From Mercurialis annua (Eukaryota; Streptophyta; Magnoliopsida; Malpighiales; Euphorbiaceae): a stretch of 64,000 nt of DNA. Below are positions 50,231-62,036 of the stretch, piece after piece. Below the pieces are notes generated by a model. It ran no database searches, had not been told where the DNA came from, and saw only the letters and a program-made list of their open reading frames with translations. The position numbers and the translations under genes were made by a program. Every line of letters begins with the position of its first letter. Positions within the stretch are counted from its first letter, which is position 1. Location of the stretch: the NCBI RefSeq assembly GCF_937616625.2, contig NC_065570.1, forward strand, positions 69,343,665-69,407,664, read 5' to 3'.

Positions 50231-50689
50231 TCATTTCCACGTGAGTCGGAGATGATTTCGGGCAGGGGGTACGATGTTGCCATCAGAATCATAAATGATG
50301 ACACCTGAAAAATCCGGTAGCTGACACTTTCCGCCCATAAGTATGTTCTTTTGCCAAACCGGGACTCCTCGCTGCTCACCACTAAACATGACTTCATTGT
50401 TGTCACGTCCGGGAACCCCATAAACTCCATTTCTCACCATAATATCATCATTGTTGAGCTCTATAACTGGATCATGATTGGACGAGCCATAGCAGGCACC
50501 CAAGCGACGCCATTTGCGCGAATGTGAAGCACACATGAACAACGCAAATGCACACAGGAGAACTGTCATTGCAGCAAGGCCAGCTTGTGATGTGCTTAGG
50601 GGCATTTGCTTCAGATAAATTTGACGAGCCATCGGAAATTTGATGTTTTTGGTTCTGCTTTGCCTAAGTTTTGATGGGAGCCCATACAT
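50231..50689 (-). CDS. Small single-pass membrane protein, conserved plant type
   Basis: An intronless frame of 152 residues. An internal Met at residue 20 (MARQIYLKQMPLSTSQAG) could also be the start, because the first 19 residues are basic and unlike a folded domain. Next is one hydrophobic segment, AAMTVLLCAFALFMCA, then a basic stop-transfer stretch SHSRKWRR. The C-terminal half contains VYGVPGRDNNEVMFSGEQRG, VWQKNILMGGKCQLPDFSGV and IIYDSDGNIVPP. I recall this last pattern from unannotated plant proteins but cannot name the family. I infer that the conserved half faces the cytosol. No enzymatic motif is seen. It is head-to-head with the gene at 51389. Confidence 0.78.
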   Translation of the reverse strand: MYGLPSKLRQSRTKNIKFPMARQIYLKQMPLSTSQAGLAAMTVLLCAFALFMCASHSRKWRRLGACYGSSNHDPVIELNNDDIMVRNGVYGVPGRDNNEVMFSGEQRGVPVWQKNILMGGKCQLPDFSGVIIYDSDGNIVPPARNHLRLTWK

Positions 50690-51388
50690 AAATACAAGTA
50701 GGAATTTGTGGGGTTGTTGGGTTTTGGAGGATTTGTTGGATTGGAGTTTATTTGGTGGAGAAAAGTGACTGACTATACTAATGCTATTTGGCTACAATTG
50801 GTGTTCTCTTACAAATGAGGAATTCTAATATAATTACTTTGTTTTAAAGATTTTCCTCCTATGCTCTATAGACAAATTTGCAAATAAAGCAATAGAAAGT
50901 TTATGTTCAAGCTCCTTATGCTATTTTCCCTCCTTTATTACTCTTTTCTAATAGACTTCCATTTTTACTTTAACTAAAGCCAAAATATTATAAAAAAATA
51001 TTTAAAAAAATTGGGATGTAATATCATTCATAAGAACGTTCTTTTGAGATTACATCAGTGGTGTTAAGACTTTTTAAAATTTATTTTATCGATGTCTAGA
51101 TTTTAATTTTTTTATATTAATATTCTAGTTTTTTTAAAATATATCAAATAAATGTATTTAGTCATTTTTCATTTTTTTTTTGAGAGAATTAAGTTATTAG
51201 TATACTGAAAAAATATCATTGAACACCAAAATGACAAAAGAGCATTGGACCAATTTTTAATGTTTAATGGGCCCAGCCCATCAGGTTATTCCTGCAAAAT
51301 GGGAAGTTGGAGTTTCAGAAATAGAAAACTTCTCCATCTTCCTTTGCTCTGTCTCCTTTTCTAAGAACTGAAATTTTAGAAATAAAAA
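50690..51388. promoter_or_regulatory. Divergent promoter region with site II motifs
   Basis: About 700 bases between two genes transcribed apart. TGGGCC at 51268-51273 and AGCCCA at 51275-51280 lie about 110-120 bases before the right-hand ATG. Paired site II motifs are typical of plant genes for mitochondrial and ribosomal proteins. The left two-thirds is AT-rich with nothing recognised. Confidence 0.55.
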
Positions 51389-51907
51389 ATGCATAAAAAC
51401 TCACAGATTTCTCTTCTCAAATTGCTCCTAAGATACCCTTTTCAACGTTCTACAAAACCCATATTTCCATTTCCTCTTAAATCACACACACCATCCACTC
51501 CAACTCCACTATTACCCAACTCACTCATACCTAAAAATCTTCACTCTGTAGCCTACCCACTTCGCCAACACCTCAATTCCTGGCCTCTAGCTCTCAGTTC
51601 TCCGAGACATCTCAGTACTGGGTCAGGAAATGACTCAGTTCCCGAGTTGGATGTTAATAGAGAAGTGGATATGATAAACCTTAAGTTTGCAGAAGCAAGA
51701 GAGGAGATAGAGATGGCAATGGAGTCTAAAGAGACTGTTTATTTCAACGAAGAAGCTGAGTGTGCACGGGAGGCGGTTAAGGAAGTTCTACATAGGTTTG
51801 AAGGGTTATTGAGTAAGCTGCCAGATAGTGAAAAGGCAGCTTTGCAAAGGTCAATGGGGCTTAAGATTGAACAATTGAAAGCTGAGCTCCAACAGTTGGA
51901 TGATTGA
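51389..51907 (+). CDS. Small, probably mitochondrial protein (embryogenesis-like)
   Basis: An intronless frame of 172 residues. The first 80 or so are rich in Ser, Pro, Leu and Arg and almost free of acidic residues, with RHLSTGSG near a likely cleavage site: a classic mitochondrial presequence. The mature part is helical and acidic (INLKFAEAREEIEMAMESKE, then VLHRFEGLLSKLPDSEKAAL and MGLKIEQLKAELQQLDD) and may form a coiled coil. I recall similar plant proteins labelled embryogenesis-like, without a proven function; that label is uncertain. Site II motifs just upstream fit a mitochondrial role. Confidence 0.78.
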   Translation: MHKNSQISLLKLLLRYPFQRSTKPIFPFPLKSHTPSTPTPLLPNSLIPKNLHSVAYPLRQHLNSWPLALSSPRHLSTGSGNDSVPELDVNREVDMINLKFAEAREEIEMAMESKETVYFNEEAECAREAVKEVLHRFEGLLSKLPDSEKAALQRSMGLKIEQLKAELQQLDD

Positions 51908-53377
51908 TTTATTGGGTAATTGCATTTTTCTTTTCATGGGTTTTGGTTTTGATGTGTTGTTCTTGAGGATATTTTAAAGTTGATGTTATAGGTTCAAAGA
52001 TGATATGGATTCTTAATGTAGTCTATTGAATAATGGATTAAGAGGAGTTCATTTCTGATGTTTAATTGTCTTTATAGTAGTAATCATGAATTTTTATTAT
52101 TATCTTTTGGAATGTAAGGGTTTTATTTGTTTGTTGCAACTTTGAATAAAAAATAATTACCCTTTGAATGGTCTAGGCTTCTAGTAAATCATATCCTTTA
52201 TTGATTGACTGATTAGTCTCAAACTTCAAAGATTATTGTGATAAAACGAGTGGAAGAATGATGTGAGAAAAATTCTCTTAGGTGAAGTAACTGCTGAGAT
52301 TGCAGCTTTCGCGGACTCGCTGTTGAACACGGAATCTAAGCAGTTTCTAGTACTCTAGAACAGTTTGCTTGATGATGGCATTAGTTTATTGAATTTTAAA
52401 AGTACTCGGAGAATTAACGGCTACTTGTTTCTTATCCCGGATAGTATGTATTAAAATGATTGCTGTATAAATTCTTTCTATTTTCATAACCCGCATGGTG
52501 AGATCTCCTCTCGAAGAGCAGGATGGTCTATGCTCATGTAGTACCTTCATGAGATCTTTCAATACTCTCTTGCTCTGACTTCTTCTTTATCTTAGTGTGT
52601 ATGGGTCGGACATAGAACTTGGATATATGATCTAGTGATTATAAGAAAAAGCTCACCTTTTGTATATGAATAGGTAGCCTACTCTTGTATGCAAGTCTGA
52701 GCAACATAGGCAAAGACCCTCTTGAATGAGAAAAAGAAGTGTAAAAATAGTTTGAACCTGCCTTAGTGAGTTTGGACCCGTCTTGTCCTTGTACATCTTA
52801 CTTAGAGTATCAAACCCTTAAATTGTGAAATAATATTGGAACAATTCTATGCATGTTGGGTCACTAAAGGTTTGTGTATCAGACTTGGTTGAGTCCAATA
52901 CATTCTGTATATCCTAGATTATGTGGTTAGCACCATTCATTTATAGTACAGCTGCACTGACTCAATCAGAAATGTTGATCATAGTGTTGTAGTAATTTAT
53001 TTCTGAATGAGATTGAAGCAGAAAGATGCACTCAAGTATGAGCATTCCCGATAAGTGATTAGTTTTTTGGTCTTAATGTGATGTTTTAATAATCTTGTTT
53101 CTTACACCAATCTTTGATGTTTGACTATTTGTTACTTAACTATCATGTTGCTTTCCAGTATTGTTTCCCCTTTTCTTTCGGCTTATGCTGTTTCCTTAAA
53201 CCAGCAGTTTGAAGTTCCCGAATTCCTGAAAGAGCTTGTGATTTTATTTTCATTTTCACCACATACATCATAAGCTAGAAGTATAAGCAGCAACTAGGCT
53301 TCATTCCTTATGGGCTCGTTGATTAGCCTAACCAGCTTTAGCCAGAATGTGAATGTAGATAGGATGGACGGAGCTAA
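51908..53377. other. 3' UTR and intergenic DNA, nothing recognised
   Basis: Moderately AT-rich spacer, less AT-rich than the deserts to the left. No open frame with a recognisable domain, no RNA gene seen. Confidence 0.45.
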
Positions 53378-53567
53378 GGGTATGTTTGATTCATGGAATA
53401 AGCAAGGAATAGAATAATTATTTCATAAAATTATAATTTCATGATATTGTCATTCCATGATTTTTGTGGAACAAGTGTTCTTTGAAAAAGTAAATCATAG
53501 TTATTCAATGCCTTAGGAATAGCTATTCTATTTCATGTGTATTCTATCCCACGAGCCAAACATAGCC
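53378..53567. mobile_element. Tourist-like MITE, second copy
   Basis: 190 bp, GGGTATGTTTGATTCATGGA to GAGCCAAACATAGCC, flanked by TAA (53375-53377) and TTA (53568-53570), one base off a perfect 3-bp duplication. Same end sequence and GGAATAG/CTATTCC interior as the copy in the Rab7 intron. Confidence 0.72.
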
Positions 53568-55387
53568 TTAGGACTACCTTTTGTGATGATCTTCTCTATG
53601 CATAAATCACTTTCAAAAAGAAATATTGTCTGCTTTATTCTCTATGGGCTTGTTTGAATCATGTGTGGCTATCAACTTTAAATTCTTCAAGTTGAAAAAC
53701 AATTCGACAGTTCCACCTACATACATTCATGTTTACATTTTCTACTTTGATTTTGCATATATGCTTCTATTATATTATTGTTGAAGTTTAAAGCTATTTG
53801 AATTCTCATAAACATTTCGAGTAATCCTCCTGCGATGGACTCAAATATATCTATGTATTAGAATAGTATTGGATTACAGTAGTAGATCCTGAATTCTCCA
53901 ATATTGGTTCTGTTGATCCTGGTTTCACCTTATAAAACCGTTTCTTTGATGAACGATTTAGCTGTAAATGATGTAATTTACGGCATAATCTTTGATGCTA
54001 TTGTGTGAGCCTTTGCTGTTCTTTTAGCTCTTCATTTGTAAATGATGAAGTTAAGTTTGGATGAACATGACAGTACATCAGTTCAATGAAATTGCTATAA
54101 GAGAATTATAGCAAGAAGAAAGAATGAAAAAAACAAGGGTGAATAAAGGGAATATTGGCAAATGGAATGATGTGGCTTTTTGGGACAAGCTGAGTGGAAG
54201 TAAAGATAAATCCACTAGGGCACGGACTTAGTTTCTATATATTAAATGATACTATTATATACTACTCTGTTTGATCATTTTCCGAGTGAAGAAACATTTT
54301 AGCAAGTGCACCGCAGGCCAGATTCAGGGAATGTTTCTATATATGAAATGATATTATGTACTACTTTGTTTGATCATTTTGATTTTTTTCCGAACCGAAT
54401 CGATTTATAATTATTTCAAATTGAATTGAACCACTTGGTTTGTTTTGTACAAGAAGTGAACTAAAATTGTTTACTTCTAAAGTTAAACCAATCATAAAGC
54501 TTTCTGACCAAATCAAACTGAACCGAATTTATTAGTTCGGATTATTCAGTTTGACCCTGTTTTTGCACATCTCTAGTGATAATGCCTTGTTTTACTCTCT
54601 TTTTGGATTGCTTTAAGGCATGATACATGGGATGGGATCATAAAGATTGAGCTTACTACCAAAGAAACAAAAAGAAAGAGTTCACTGCTTCAACATTTCT
54701 TTTTTGATGTTTCATCAAGGCATTACAAAGTTAAGGTAGTGCACTTTTTTGTTATTTTATGTATTAATGGTATCATTTGAAGACAAGGAAAGATGTAGGA
54801 ATATTAGATGTCCTTTTTTGACCAAGAACTTCAAGTATGGATCACATAAATATAAATGGAACACAGGGTGCAAAATCCATTGCCTGTTGAGGCATGTGGG
54901 CAAGGTGGGGATGATAGTATGGCCTGTTTCTCTATGTCTGCTTTTTATCCTGCATCAGAACCAAATTTTATTTTTTGTTTTTAAACCGAACCGCATTAAC
55001 GGAAACAAGCGTGTAGGTTCGGTTTAGGAACTGAACTAAATTGTTTTTACTCCCAAAACTGAGTCGAACTGGAAAAATGAATTTTTTTTTAATGATACCA
55101 AACTTAACTGAATTTAATGATTTGGCTCAGTTATTCAGTCTTTGCATACTCCTAACACAAATTAGGTTTAGAAGGAAATGCATAGTTGACAAAAACTAAA
55201 AAGAAATAATAAAGATCAAGAGAAAAAAAACAAAGCATGAAGCAATTCAACCACACTGACGTTTCTAAAAGCTGTACAAGAAAACCCAAGATCCCTAATC
55301 CAATGTCAATGAGACCTAAAGCTTCTCATTATCAATCATTGATGTTCTTGGAATGAAATAAATCACATAACAAAAAAAAAAAACTTA
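53568..55387. other. Intergenic DNA with degenerate repeat patches
   Basis: Contains patches of GAACCGAATCG/GGTTTG-type degenerate text (about 54380-54560 and 54960-55150). A 92-codon open stretch at 54749-55027 starts near ATG codons but has no recognisable domain and runs into the degenerate repeat. No gene supported. The last 150 bases are probably the receptor-kinase 3' UTR. Confidence 0.4.
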
Positions 55388-58300
55388 TTAACTTTGATTT
55401 GCTGACTGTTTTATTAGAGGTTGAGATGTTTTTCCCCATTCCTCAGGTGGACTCTTCACTTCCATCAACAATGCCACCACTTCCTTCATGGTCGGCCGCT
55501 CGGCCGGCGAATAGTTCACACAAAACATAGCAATTCCTAGTGTTTGAAGCATTTCTTGCACCATTTGATCCGGTAAACCTTGCAGCTTAGCATCTAGTAT
55601 CGAAATGGCAGGTTCGAAACTTCCCATCTTTTTCTTCACCCATTCAACTATGTGTAGTCCATCTCCAACTTGAGGTTCAACGGCACTGCGGCCGCTTAGT
55701 ATCTCTAGCAACACCACTCCGTAGCTATAAACATCACTCTTTTCTGTTATGTTCATTGTGTATCCATACTCTGCAGTTGCCAAAGAAAACTTATAAGAAA
55801 TGTTTAAAAGTTTGAGTTTACCATATATGATACTATATGATATATGCATACTAGTATGATGATTCTTAATAAGCCAATTAATCGAAAACGCTATAAAGAC
55901 ATAATCAAGAACCAACTGAGTGCACTTAAGAGAATAGGGACGTGGAGTATACGTGCCTGGGGCGATATATCCATAAGATCCAGCTACCCGGGATATAGCT
56001 TGATGATAATTCGGAGAGTTCATTAACTTAGCAAGGCCAAAATCTGCTAAATAAGCCTCGAACTTGGAATCTAACAGGATATTGTTGCATTTAACATCTC
56101 TGTGAAGAATTGCTGGCACACAATCATGATGCAGATATGCCAGACCTTGAGCTGATCCTACTGCAATTTTATACCTTTTTTCCCAATCTAAGTTTCGATT
56201 CCCTTGCAAAAGTTGTTGCAGATTACCATTTGGGATGTAGTTGTAGAGAAGGAGCTTGACACTCTTGTTGGAGCAATAACCTAAGAGCTTTAAGATATTC
56301 CGGTGTCGAATGTGTCCAAGAATTTGAATTTCTGCTGCAAAAGAATCTATTGGATCTTCTTGTTTTGTTTTCCAAAGCTTTTTAACTGCGATTAAGTCCC
56401 CGTTAGGCGTTTCGGCCTTGTAGACGATGCCAGAACAACCTTTTCCTATCACATTTTCATCTCTCAGACAATCCAAGATGTTATCGATGGTGAAGTGGAG
56501 TTTCTGAAATGGGATAAAAGTCCATGGATAAGAAAAATCTTCAGCCCCCGGCGATAATTCTGAAGCTCCTGAAGACTTGTCAATCATATACCTATGGTTC
56601 CTAGCGACTAAAATCCATGAAGCAATAACTAATATGGTTACTGAAGCAAGAATCACTGAAATCAATGCTGCAGTTTTTGCAGATTTCAATCCATTTCTTC
56701 GGATAAGTTTCGATGAACAACTAGAACCATCTGTAGATTCACAAAGACTTGGATTTTGAAGGTATGAATTAGAAGAGAGAGTTCTGAAGAATGGTGTTAC
56801 CGGAATCGGCCCTGTAAAGTTGTTGCAGGAAACATTAAGGGAAGTGAGGCTAGTAAGCGAACCGAGAACCTTAATGTTTCCATGAAGCAAATTATGGGAA
56901 ACATCAAGTGATTGTAATTGAGACAAACTGGACATTGTCGAAGGGAGCTCTCCGGTAAATGAATTCGAGCTCAAGTCTAAACTGATGGTTAAGCTAGTCA
57001 CATAACCGATTTCAGGTGGGATCGGACCAGAAAGACTGTTGTAACTCAAATCAAGAAGTGTTAGCTTCTGCAAGTTCTGAATGGCTTTTGGGATTGACCC
57101 TGATAACAGATTGTTGTTAAGAATCAGCTTATTCAAGTAACTGAAGTTTCCGAAACTCCACGGAATTTCGCCTGTGAAACTATTTCTGCTAAGATCAAGC
57201 TGCTCAAGATTCACCAGCTCCCCTAGTTGAGATGGTATTTCACCAGTAAAGTGGTTGTTATGAACATCAAGCAATTCAAGAACCGTAACGTTGGCAATCT
57301 CAGTAGGAAGTGCACCAGAGAAATGATTCATGTATAAATCAAGAAACACCAAATTCTGCAACTGCCCTATCTCCTTTGGAATCTGACCCGAAAGTTGGTT
57401 TTCTCCGAGCCTCAGTCTCACCAAAGATTGACAGTTTGCAACACTTCGAGGTAACTCTCCTGATAATGAATTACCTAGAAGCAGAAGCTTGCTTAGTTTC
57501 TTCAAACCAAAAATCTCATCCGGGATTGACCCTGTCAGCTTGTTTCTAGAAAGATCAAGTGAATAAAGCTCCGTACAGTTACCGAAAGACGCTGGTATAG
57601 TACCGGACACCGAATTACCCCACAAGAAAAAACTTTGCAGAACCTTCAAGCTCCCAATCTGCCATGGAATTGCACCAGATAATTGGTTCTTATCAAGCTG
57701 CAGAGCAGTTAGACTTGTACAATTACTCAACTGCTCAGGAATCAAACCAGTTAATGAATTATCAGACAAATGAAGCTGCTCAAGAACCACTAACTTCCCT
57801 AAATCACCAGGAATTTCACCAGAAAGATCATTAGCAGAAGCATCAAGAACAACAAGCGATGAACAATTTGAAAGCTCAGCTGGGATAGTTCCAGAGAGTG
57901 CATTGCCCCATATAAGCAAGCTAGTAAGTTTCTGCAACTTACCCAACTGAGGAGGTATCGTGCCCGAAAGCTTATTCATATGCAAATACAAATTACTTAA
58001 TTCAGAGCACGAACCGAGCTCAGGCGGTATAGAACCAAATACCTCTGTATCATATAAAGCTAAAGTCTGAAGATTGATTAAGTTCCCAAATGTAGGTGGT
58101 AAAACACCTGAAAGCCCAGTTGCAGCAGCACCAAAAGTTGTCAGATTAGTTAACAGCCCTAATTCAGGAGGTATCTCTCCTGTTAGATAAGGATTGCCAC
58201 CAATTCTAAATTGTTGAAGGGAGATTAAAGAACCTAACTGAGATGGTATTGAGCCATTGATAAGATTGTCTTGCAGACAAAAAACTTGTAAAGAACTAAG

Positions 58301-58810
58301 GTTTGCAAGCTGAGAAGGTATTTGACCAGATAATTTATTAGAGTTCAAGTAAAGAAACTGAAGTGAAGAAAGAAGACCGAGCTCTTGAGGTATAGAACCA
58401 GAAAGAGAGTTGGAGGAAAGGTCCAAAAGCCTGAGATGAGTAAGTAGGCCAAAAGAAGAAGGGATTGAACCAGAAATATTAGTTGATGAGAGATTGAGAA
58501 GCTGTAAAGAAGTAAGAGAAGAAATCTGTGATGGTAAAGAGGATAGATTGAGAAATGTATTAGGCAAAGAGAGGGAAATAACTCTGCTTTGTGGAGAACA
58601 AGTAATGCCTTGCCATGAACATGGAGTTTGGGATGATGGGTTCCACGAAGACAGTAGTGAAGATGATGATGGGTCAGCTGCTGATAGTAGAGAGAGAAGT
58701 GCTTGCCCATCAGGAGAGAGAGAGGTTACAGAAATTAAGGTTCTTTCCATTGTTGACAAAATCAAAATCAAAGAGAACAAGACAAATGACTGGTTTTTAA
58801 GTTTTGCCAT
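55388..58810 (-). CDS. RGI5: LRR receptor-like kinase, RGI/RGFR type
   Basis: Two exons read leftward, 58810-55957 and 55770-55388, giving 1078 residues. After a signal peptide (about 1-30) comes an N-cap with TPCSWQGITCSPQ, then a long array of leucine-rich repeats of the LxxNxLSGxIP type. A membrane span lies at about 705-727 (VILASVTILVIASWILVA) and a kinase domain from about 763. The kinase has GKGCSGIVYKAE (G-loop), AVKKLW (catalytic Lys), HRDVKCNN (RD type) and DFGLAK, so it should be active. The extracellular text matches the subgroup containing Arabidopsis At1g34110, which I recall as RGI5, a receptor for root meristem growth factor peptides. Assignment within the RGI group is tentative. 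The 186-bp intron (55771-55956) splits IAP from EYGYTM in the activation segment. Its donor is GC, and it has no stop in frame. Confidence 0.9.
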   Translation of the reverse strand: MAKLKNQSFVLFSLILILSTMERTLISVTSLSPDGQALLSLLSAADPSSSSLLSSWNPSSQTPCSWQGITCSPQSRVISLSLPNTFLNLSSLPSQISSLTSLQLLNLSSTNISGSIPSSFGLLTHLRLLDLSSNSLSGSIPQELGLLSSLQFLYLNSNKLSGQIPSQLANLSSLQVFCLQDNLINGSIPSQLGSLISLQQFRIGGNPYLTGEIPPELGLLTNLTTFGAAATGLSGVLPPTFGNLINLQTLALYDTEVFGSIPPELGSCSELSNLYLHMNKLSGTIPPQLGKLQKLTSLLIWGNALSGTIPAELSNCSSLVVLDASANDLSGEIPGDLGKLVVLEQLHLSDNSLTGLIPEQLSNCTSLTALQLDKNQLSGAIPWQIGSLKVLQSFFLWGNSVSGTIPASFGNCTELYSLDLSRNKLTGSIPDEIFGLKKLSKLLLLGNSLSGELPRSVANCQSLVRLRLGENQLSGQIPKEIGQLQNLVFLDLYMNHFSGALPTEIANVTVLELLDVHNNHFTGEIPSQLGELVNLEQLDLSRNSFTGEIPWSFGNFSYLNKLILNNNLLSGSIPKAIQNLQKLTLLDLSYNSLSGPIPPEIGYVTSLTISLDLSSNSFTGELPSTMSSLSQLQSLDVSHNLLHGNIKVLGSLTSLTSLNVSCNNFTGPIPVTPFFRTLSSNSYLQNPSLCESTDGSSCSSKLIRRNGLKSAKTAALISVILASVTILVIASWILVARNHRYMIDKSSGASELSPGAEDFSYPWTFIPFQKLHFTIDNILDCLRDENVIGKGCSGIVYKAETPNGDLIAVKKLWKTKQEDPIDSFAAEIQILGHIRHRNILKLLGYCSNKSVKLLLYNYIPNGNLQQLLQGNRNLDWEKRYKIAVGSAQGLAYLHHDCVPAILHRDVKCNNILLDSKFEAYLADFGLAKLMNSPNYHQAISRVAGSYGYIAPGTYTPRPYSLKCTQLVLDYVFIAFSINWLIKNHHTSMHISYSIIYGKLKLLNISYKFSLATAEYGYTMNITEKSDVYSYGVVLLEILSGRSAVEPQVGDGLHIVEWVKKKMGSFEPAISILDAKLQGLPDQMVQEMLQTLGIAMFCVNYSPAERPTMKEVVALLMEVKSPPEEWGKTSQPLIKQSANQS

Positions 58811-59320
58811 CTGGGTGTATTGGGTGCTGATTTGGTAGACAAAAAAGAAACAAGCTTGATGATAAAATGGAAGTGAGGTTTGACAATGGAGATAGAGTGA
58901 GAAATTTAGGAGACAAAATGCATGTGAGAGGATGCTTCAGTTTTACACTAAAGAGTTGAATTGGAACCTTGCATGTGATTTACACTCAAGAAATCTCCAA
59001 TTAAGTCTCATTAAAATCCTTACAATTTGCTGTGATAGGAAGTTACCAGAATATATTAATGGCATCAAAGCTGGTGGTGATTGGTGCTGGTGGTGATGCT
59101 AGTGGTGGCGCGGTGCTGATTTGAAACAAGATGACAGTCTTTTTTGAAGTCCATGCTGCTGCTCTACATTATATTAATGCCAGCCATGTATGTATGGTTG
59201 AATGCTTTCTGGGTTTTTAATGGAGGGATTTGCGGCGGCGCTTGAGGTGGTGAATGGTGGCTGAGCTTTGAGTTTGAAGCTCTTCTAATGGAAATATTTT
59301 CTCACTATTAAATAGCTCAC
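58811..59320 (-). promoter_or_regulatory. Receptor-kinase 5' region
   Basis: Upstream of the receptor-kinase ATG, moderately GC-rich in places (about 59070-59280, with GGTGGTGATGCTAGTGGTGG). It probably includes the 5' UTR. No TATA box is assigned. Confidence 0.35.
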
Positions 59321-61379
59321 TTATTTTAACCAGTATGTTCATTTTGGGCGCTCAATATATTCGTTTCTAAAGTCCAATATTACCCTTGGCTATGAACTGA
59401 GAAAGCAGCAAGTGTTTTGTCGGGAAGTGAGGATAGTAAGGACATTTTGGATAATTTGTGTTCGAACGAATGTTATATAAGTCAAGGTGGGACCAGCAAG
59501 GAGTGGCCAGCATTGCTGACATGGCAAAATTAGGAATTGTAAAATGCGCGCCTTGTCCGAATGATATTAAACAATTTTATAACTTTTTAATATTGCTTCT
59601 TTAATAAAAAAAAGTACTTTTAATTAAATTTATAACTCATATTAAATTAAATTATTCAACTTCTGAATATAATTAATTTTTACAATTTGTTGAGACAATA
59701 TAATACTATAATATAATTAAATTAAATTTAGTGATTAAATTTGAAAAAAAAACTCTTCCTATTTATTAATATATTAAAAAAAAGATTTCATAAGCATACA
59801 ATTTTTAAAATTATATTAATTAAATTTTAAATCAAATTTTAATAATATTTTTTTTGATAGCCTATAATTATAATAATGTATCATTTTTTTAATTTGGAAC
59901 TTATAATTATAAATAATATATCACCTTTTTAATTTGGAACTTATAATTATAAATAAAACCTCAACAAATTTCATAACTATCAATTGTTTTAATTCTATGA
60001 GTTTAAGTTTTAACTAATTAAACTTATATTTTATAGCACATTAAATTTATAATTATTAATATAATATTATATAATAATTTATTGATTATATTTTTATCTT
60101 CATATATAATTACTTATAGACAGTATTAATATATTTAAATTTGAAGATTTATGACCATAAAAATATGTAATATTCTAATGAATGATTGTTTATAAAAACA
60201 ATTTGTAAATTCAATTATTTATAAACATTAAGAGAAAATAACAAGAAAGCCAGAAAAATGGCTCACTATTTCACACAATGCAATTTTAATTAATTTGTTT
60301 ACTTTATTACCATCTTTCTTTCTTAAATACTAACTTTTCTTATTTCTTTTCAAGGAGTACCACCTACTTCCTCTTTAAAAATAATAAAATGTTTAATCTT
60401 TCCTTCTTCCTAGCTGGCACTTTCTTTTCACTTTCTTTAATATGTCTCCGCAGTGACGAAGACAACATTCACCCAAAACCAGCCACCGCAGCAGCACGAG
60501 CAGTCTCTGTACAAGCAGGAACATCCTCGTCACCGTGAATTCGGAGGATGAACGTTGCTAGACCGGAGAACAAGGCTCCACTGGAACTGGAGAAAAATTT
60601 CACATTTCAGTGCTCTTTGGGTCATTGCTATATTGGGTTTTTGTTTGGGTTTGTAGGTCTGGTAAATCTTACATCTTTAAAGAAAAAGAATCTACATTTA
60701 TGGAGTTTCGTTAAACTGAGTATTTAAAACGGGTCTAGATTTTTATAAGTTTGATTGAGAGTGGATAAATTTGTGACCAGTGGGGATTAAAATGAAAAAT
60801 GGTAATGTAATAATTGTGGAGCAAAGCAAAAAGGAAGAAAGTTTAATTATACAAGCCAATAAATGGGATTAAATGTTGCTTGTGCACACGGAGAGGTCTG
60901 ATCAATTTTTTAGAGCTTACCTTTTTTGTGTTGTATGTGTTGAGTGACATGTCAAGTGACATATATGTTCATGATACTCAACGGTGGTTGATTAGTTTAG
61001 CTGGATATTTCAGAATTAAAATGATGGCTCAGACGCAGTCTAGTTAAAATCTTCCATTAGACTTCAATATTTCCTTAGTATAGTCTAAGTTTTATCGCAT
61101 GAATGATTTGAGCAGAACCTATTTGTGAAAATTACTGAATGAATGTAGTTAGACTTTGAACTCAGGAGACTGCTTATAAATTTTATTGGCCTAGTTTGGT
61201 TGCTACTTGTTTTACTTACTCTTCACTTCAAATTGGTTATAAAATTGAATCTATTTCTAAATTTATTTTTTAAATTCATTTAACTTTTATTTGTAATTTT
61301 TATTCGGTTAAATGAGCATAATACCTCTATTATCATAGTTCTGCAAGATGCATTAGTTTTATTTTATTTTTTAAAATTT
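59321..61379. other. Intergenic; one GC-richer patch of unknown nature
   Basis: Mostly AT-rich spacer. About 60450-60660 stands out in base content (CCAGCCACCGCAGCAGCACG), followed by a TTTGGGTTTGTAG stretch, and could be an exon of an unrecognised or non-coding transcript. No open frame there is long or familiar. Confidence 0.35.
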
Positions 61380-61993
61380 TAAATCGAGACCGACGTTATA
61401 AAATTATTAATAGGGCAGATACATCTCTGATACATTTATGATACATCTGCGATACATTTTCAATACATATATAATTTTATTTTTAATGAATTGAGTTTAA
61501 ATTTTTTATTTTTGAATGTTAGATAGTGCATTTTTGGATGTTATTGCTGCTAATGCTATTTTCTAGTGCTTATTGAATTCTAATTGACTACATTTAATTG
61601 TAGCTCGAATATATTTTTGATACATCTCTGATACACAATTTATTCATGATAGATACATATTTGATACATTAATTGAATTAACTGACTAATTTGATTGGTT
61701 CATTTTTATATTTAGAAAAACTTATAAACATATATGTTTAAAATGAACTAATTAGTTCATTTTAATTAGTATTATTATATTCTTTTAATATATATATTTG
61801 ATCGGTTCGTTTTTATGATACATATGTGATACATCTTTGATACATAATTTATACGTGATATTTATCAAAAATATATTAAACATGATAGATATTTTTTTAA
61901 ATGTACTTAATAGATTTATCGCCGATATATAATTTATACACGATAGATGTATTTTTAAATGTATTTAAATAGATACATTGTTAATACATAATT

Positions 61994-62036
<43 letters not shown>

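Noticed and set aside
54749..55027. 92-codon open stretch as a gene
   Set aside because: No domain, and it runs into a degenerate repeat patch.
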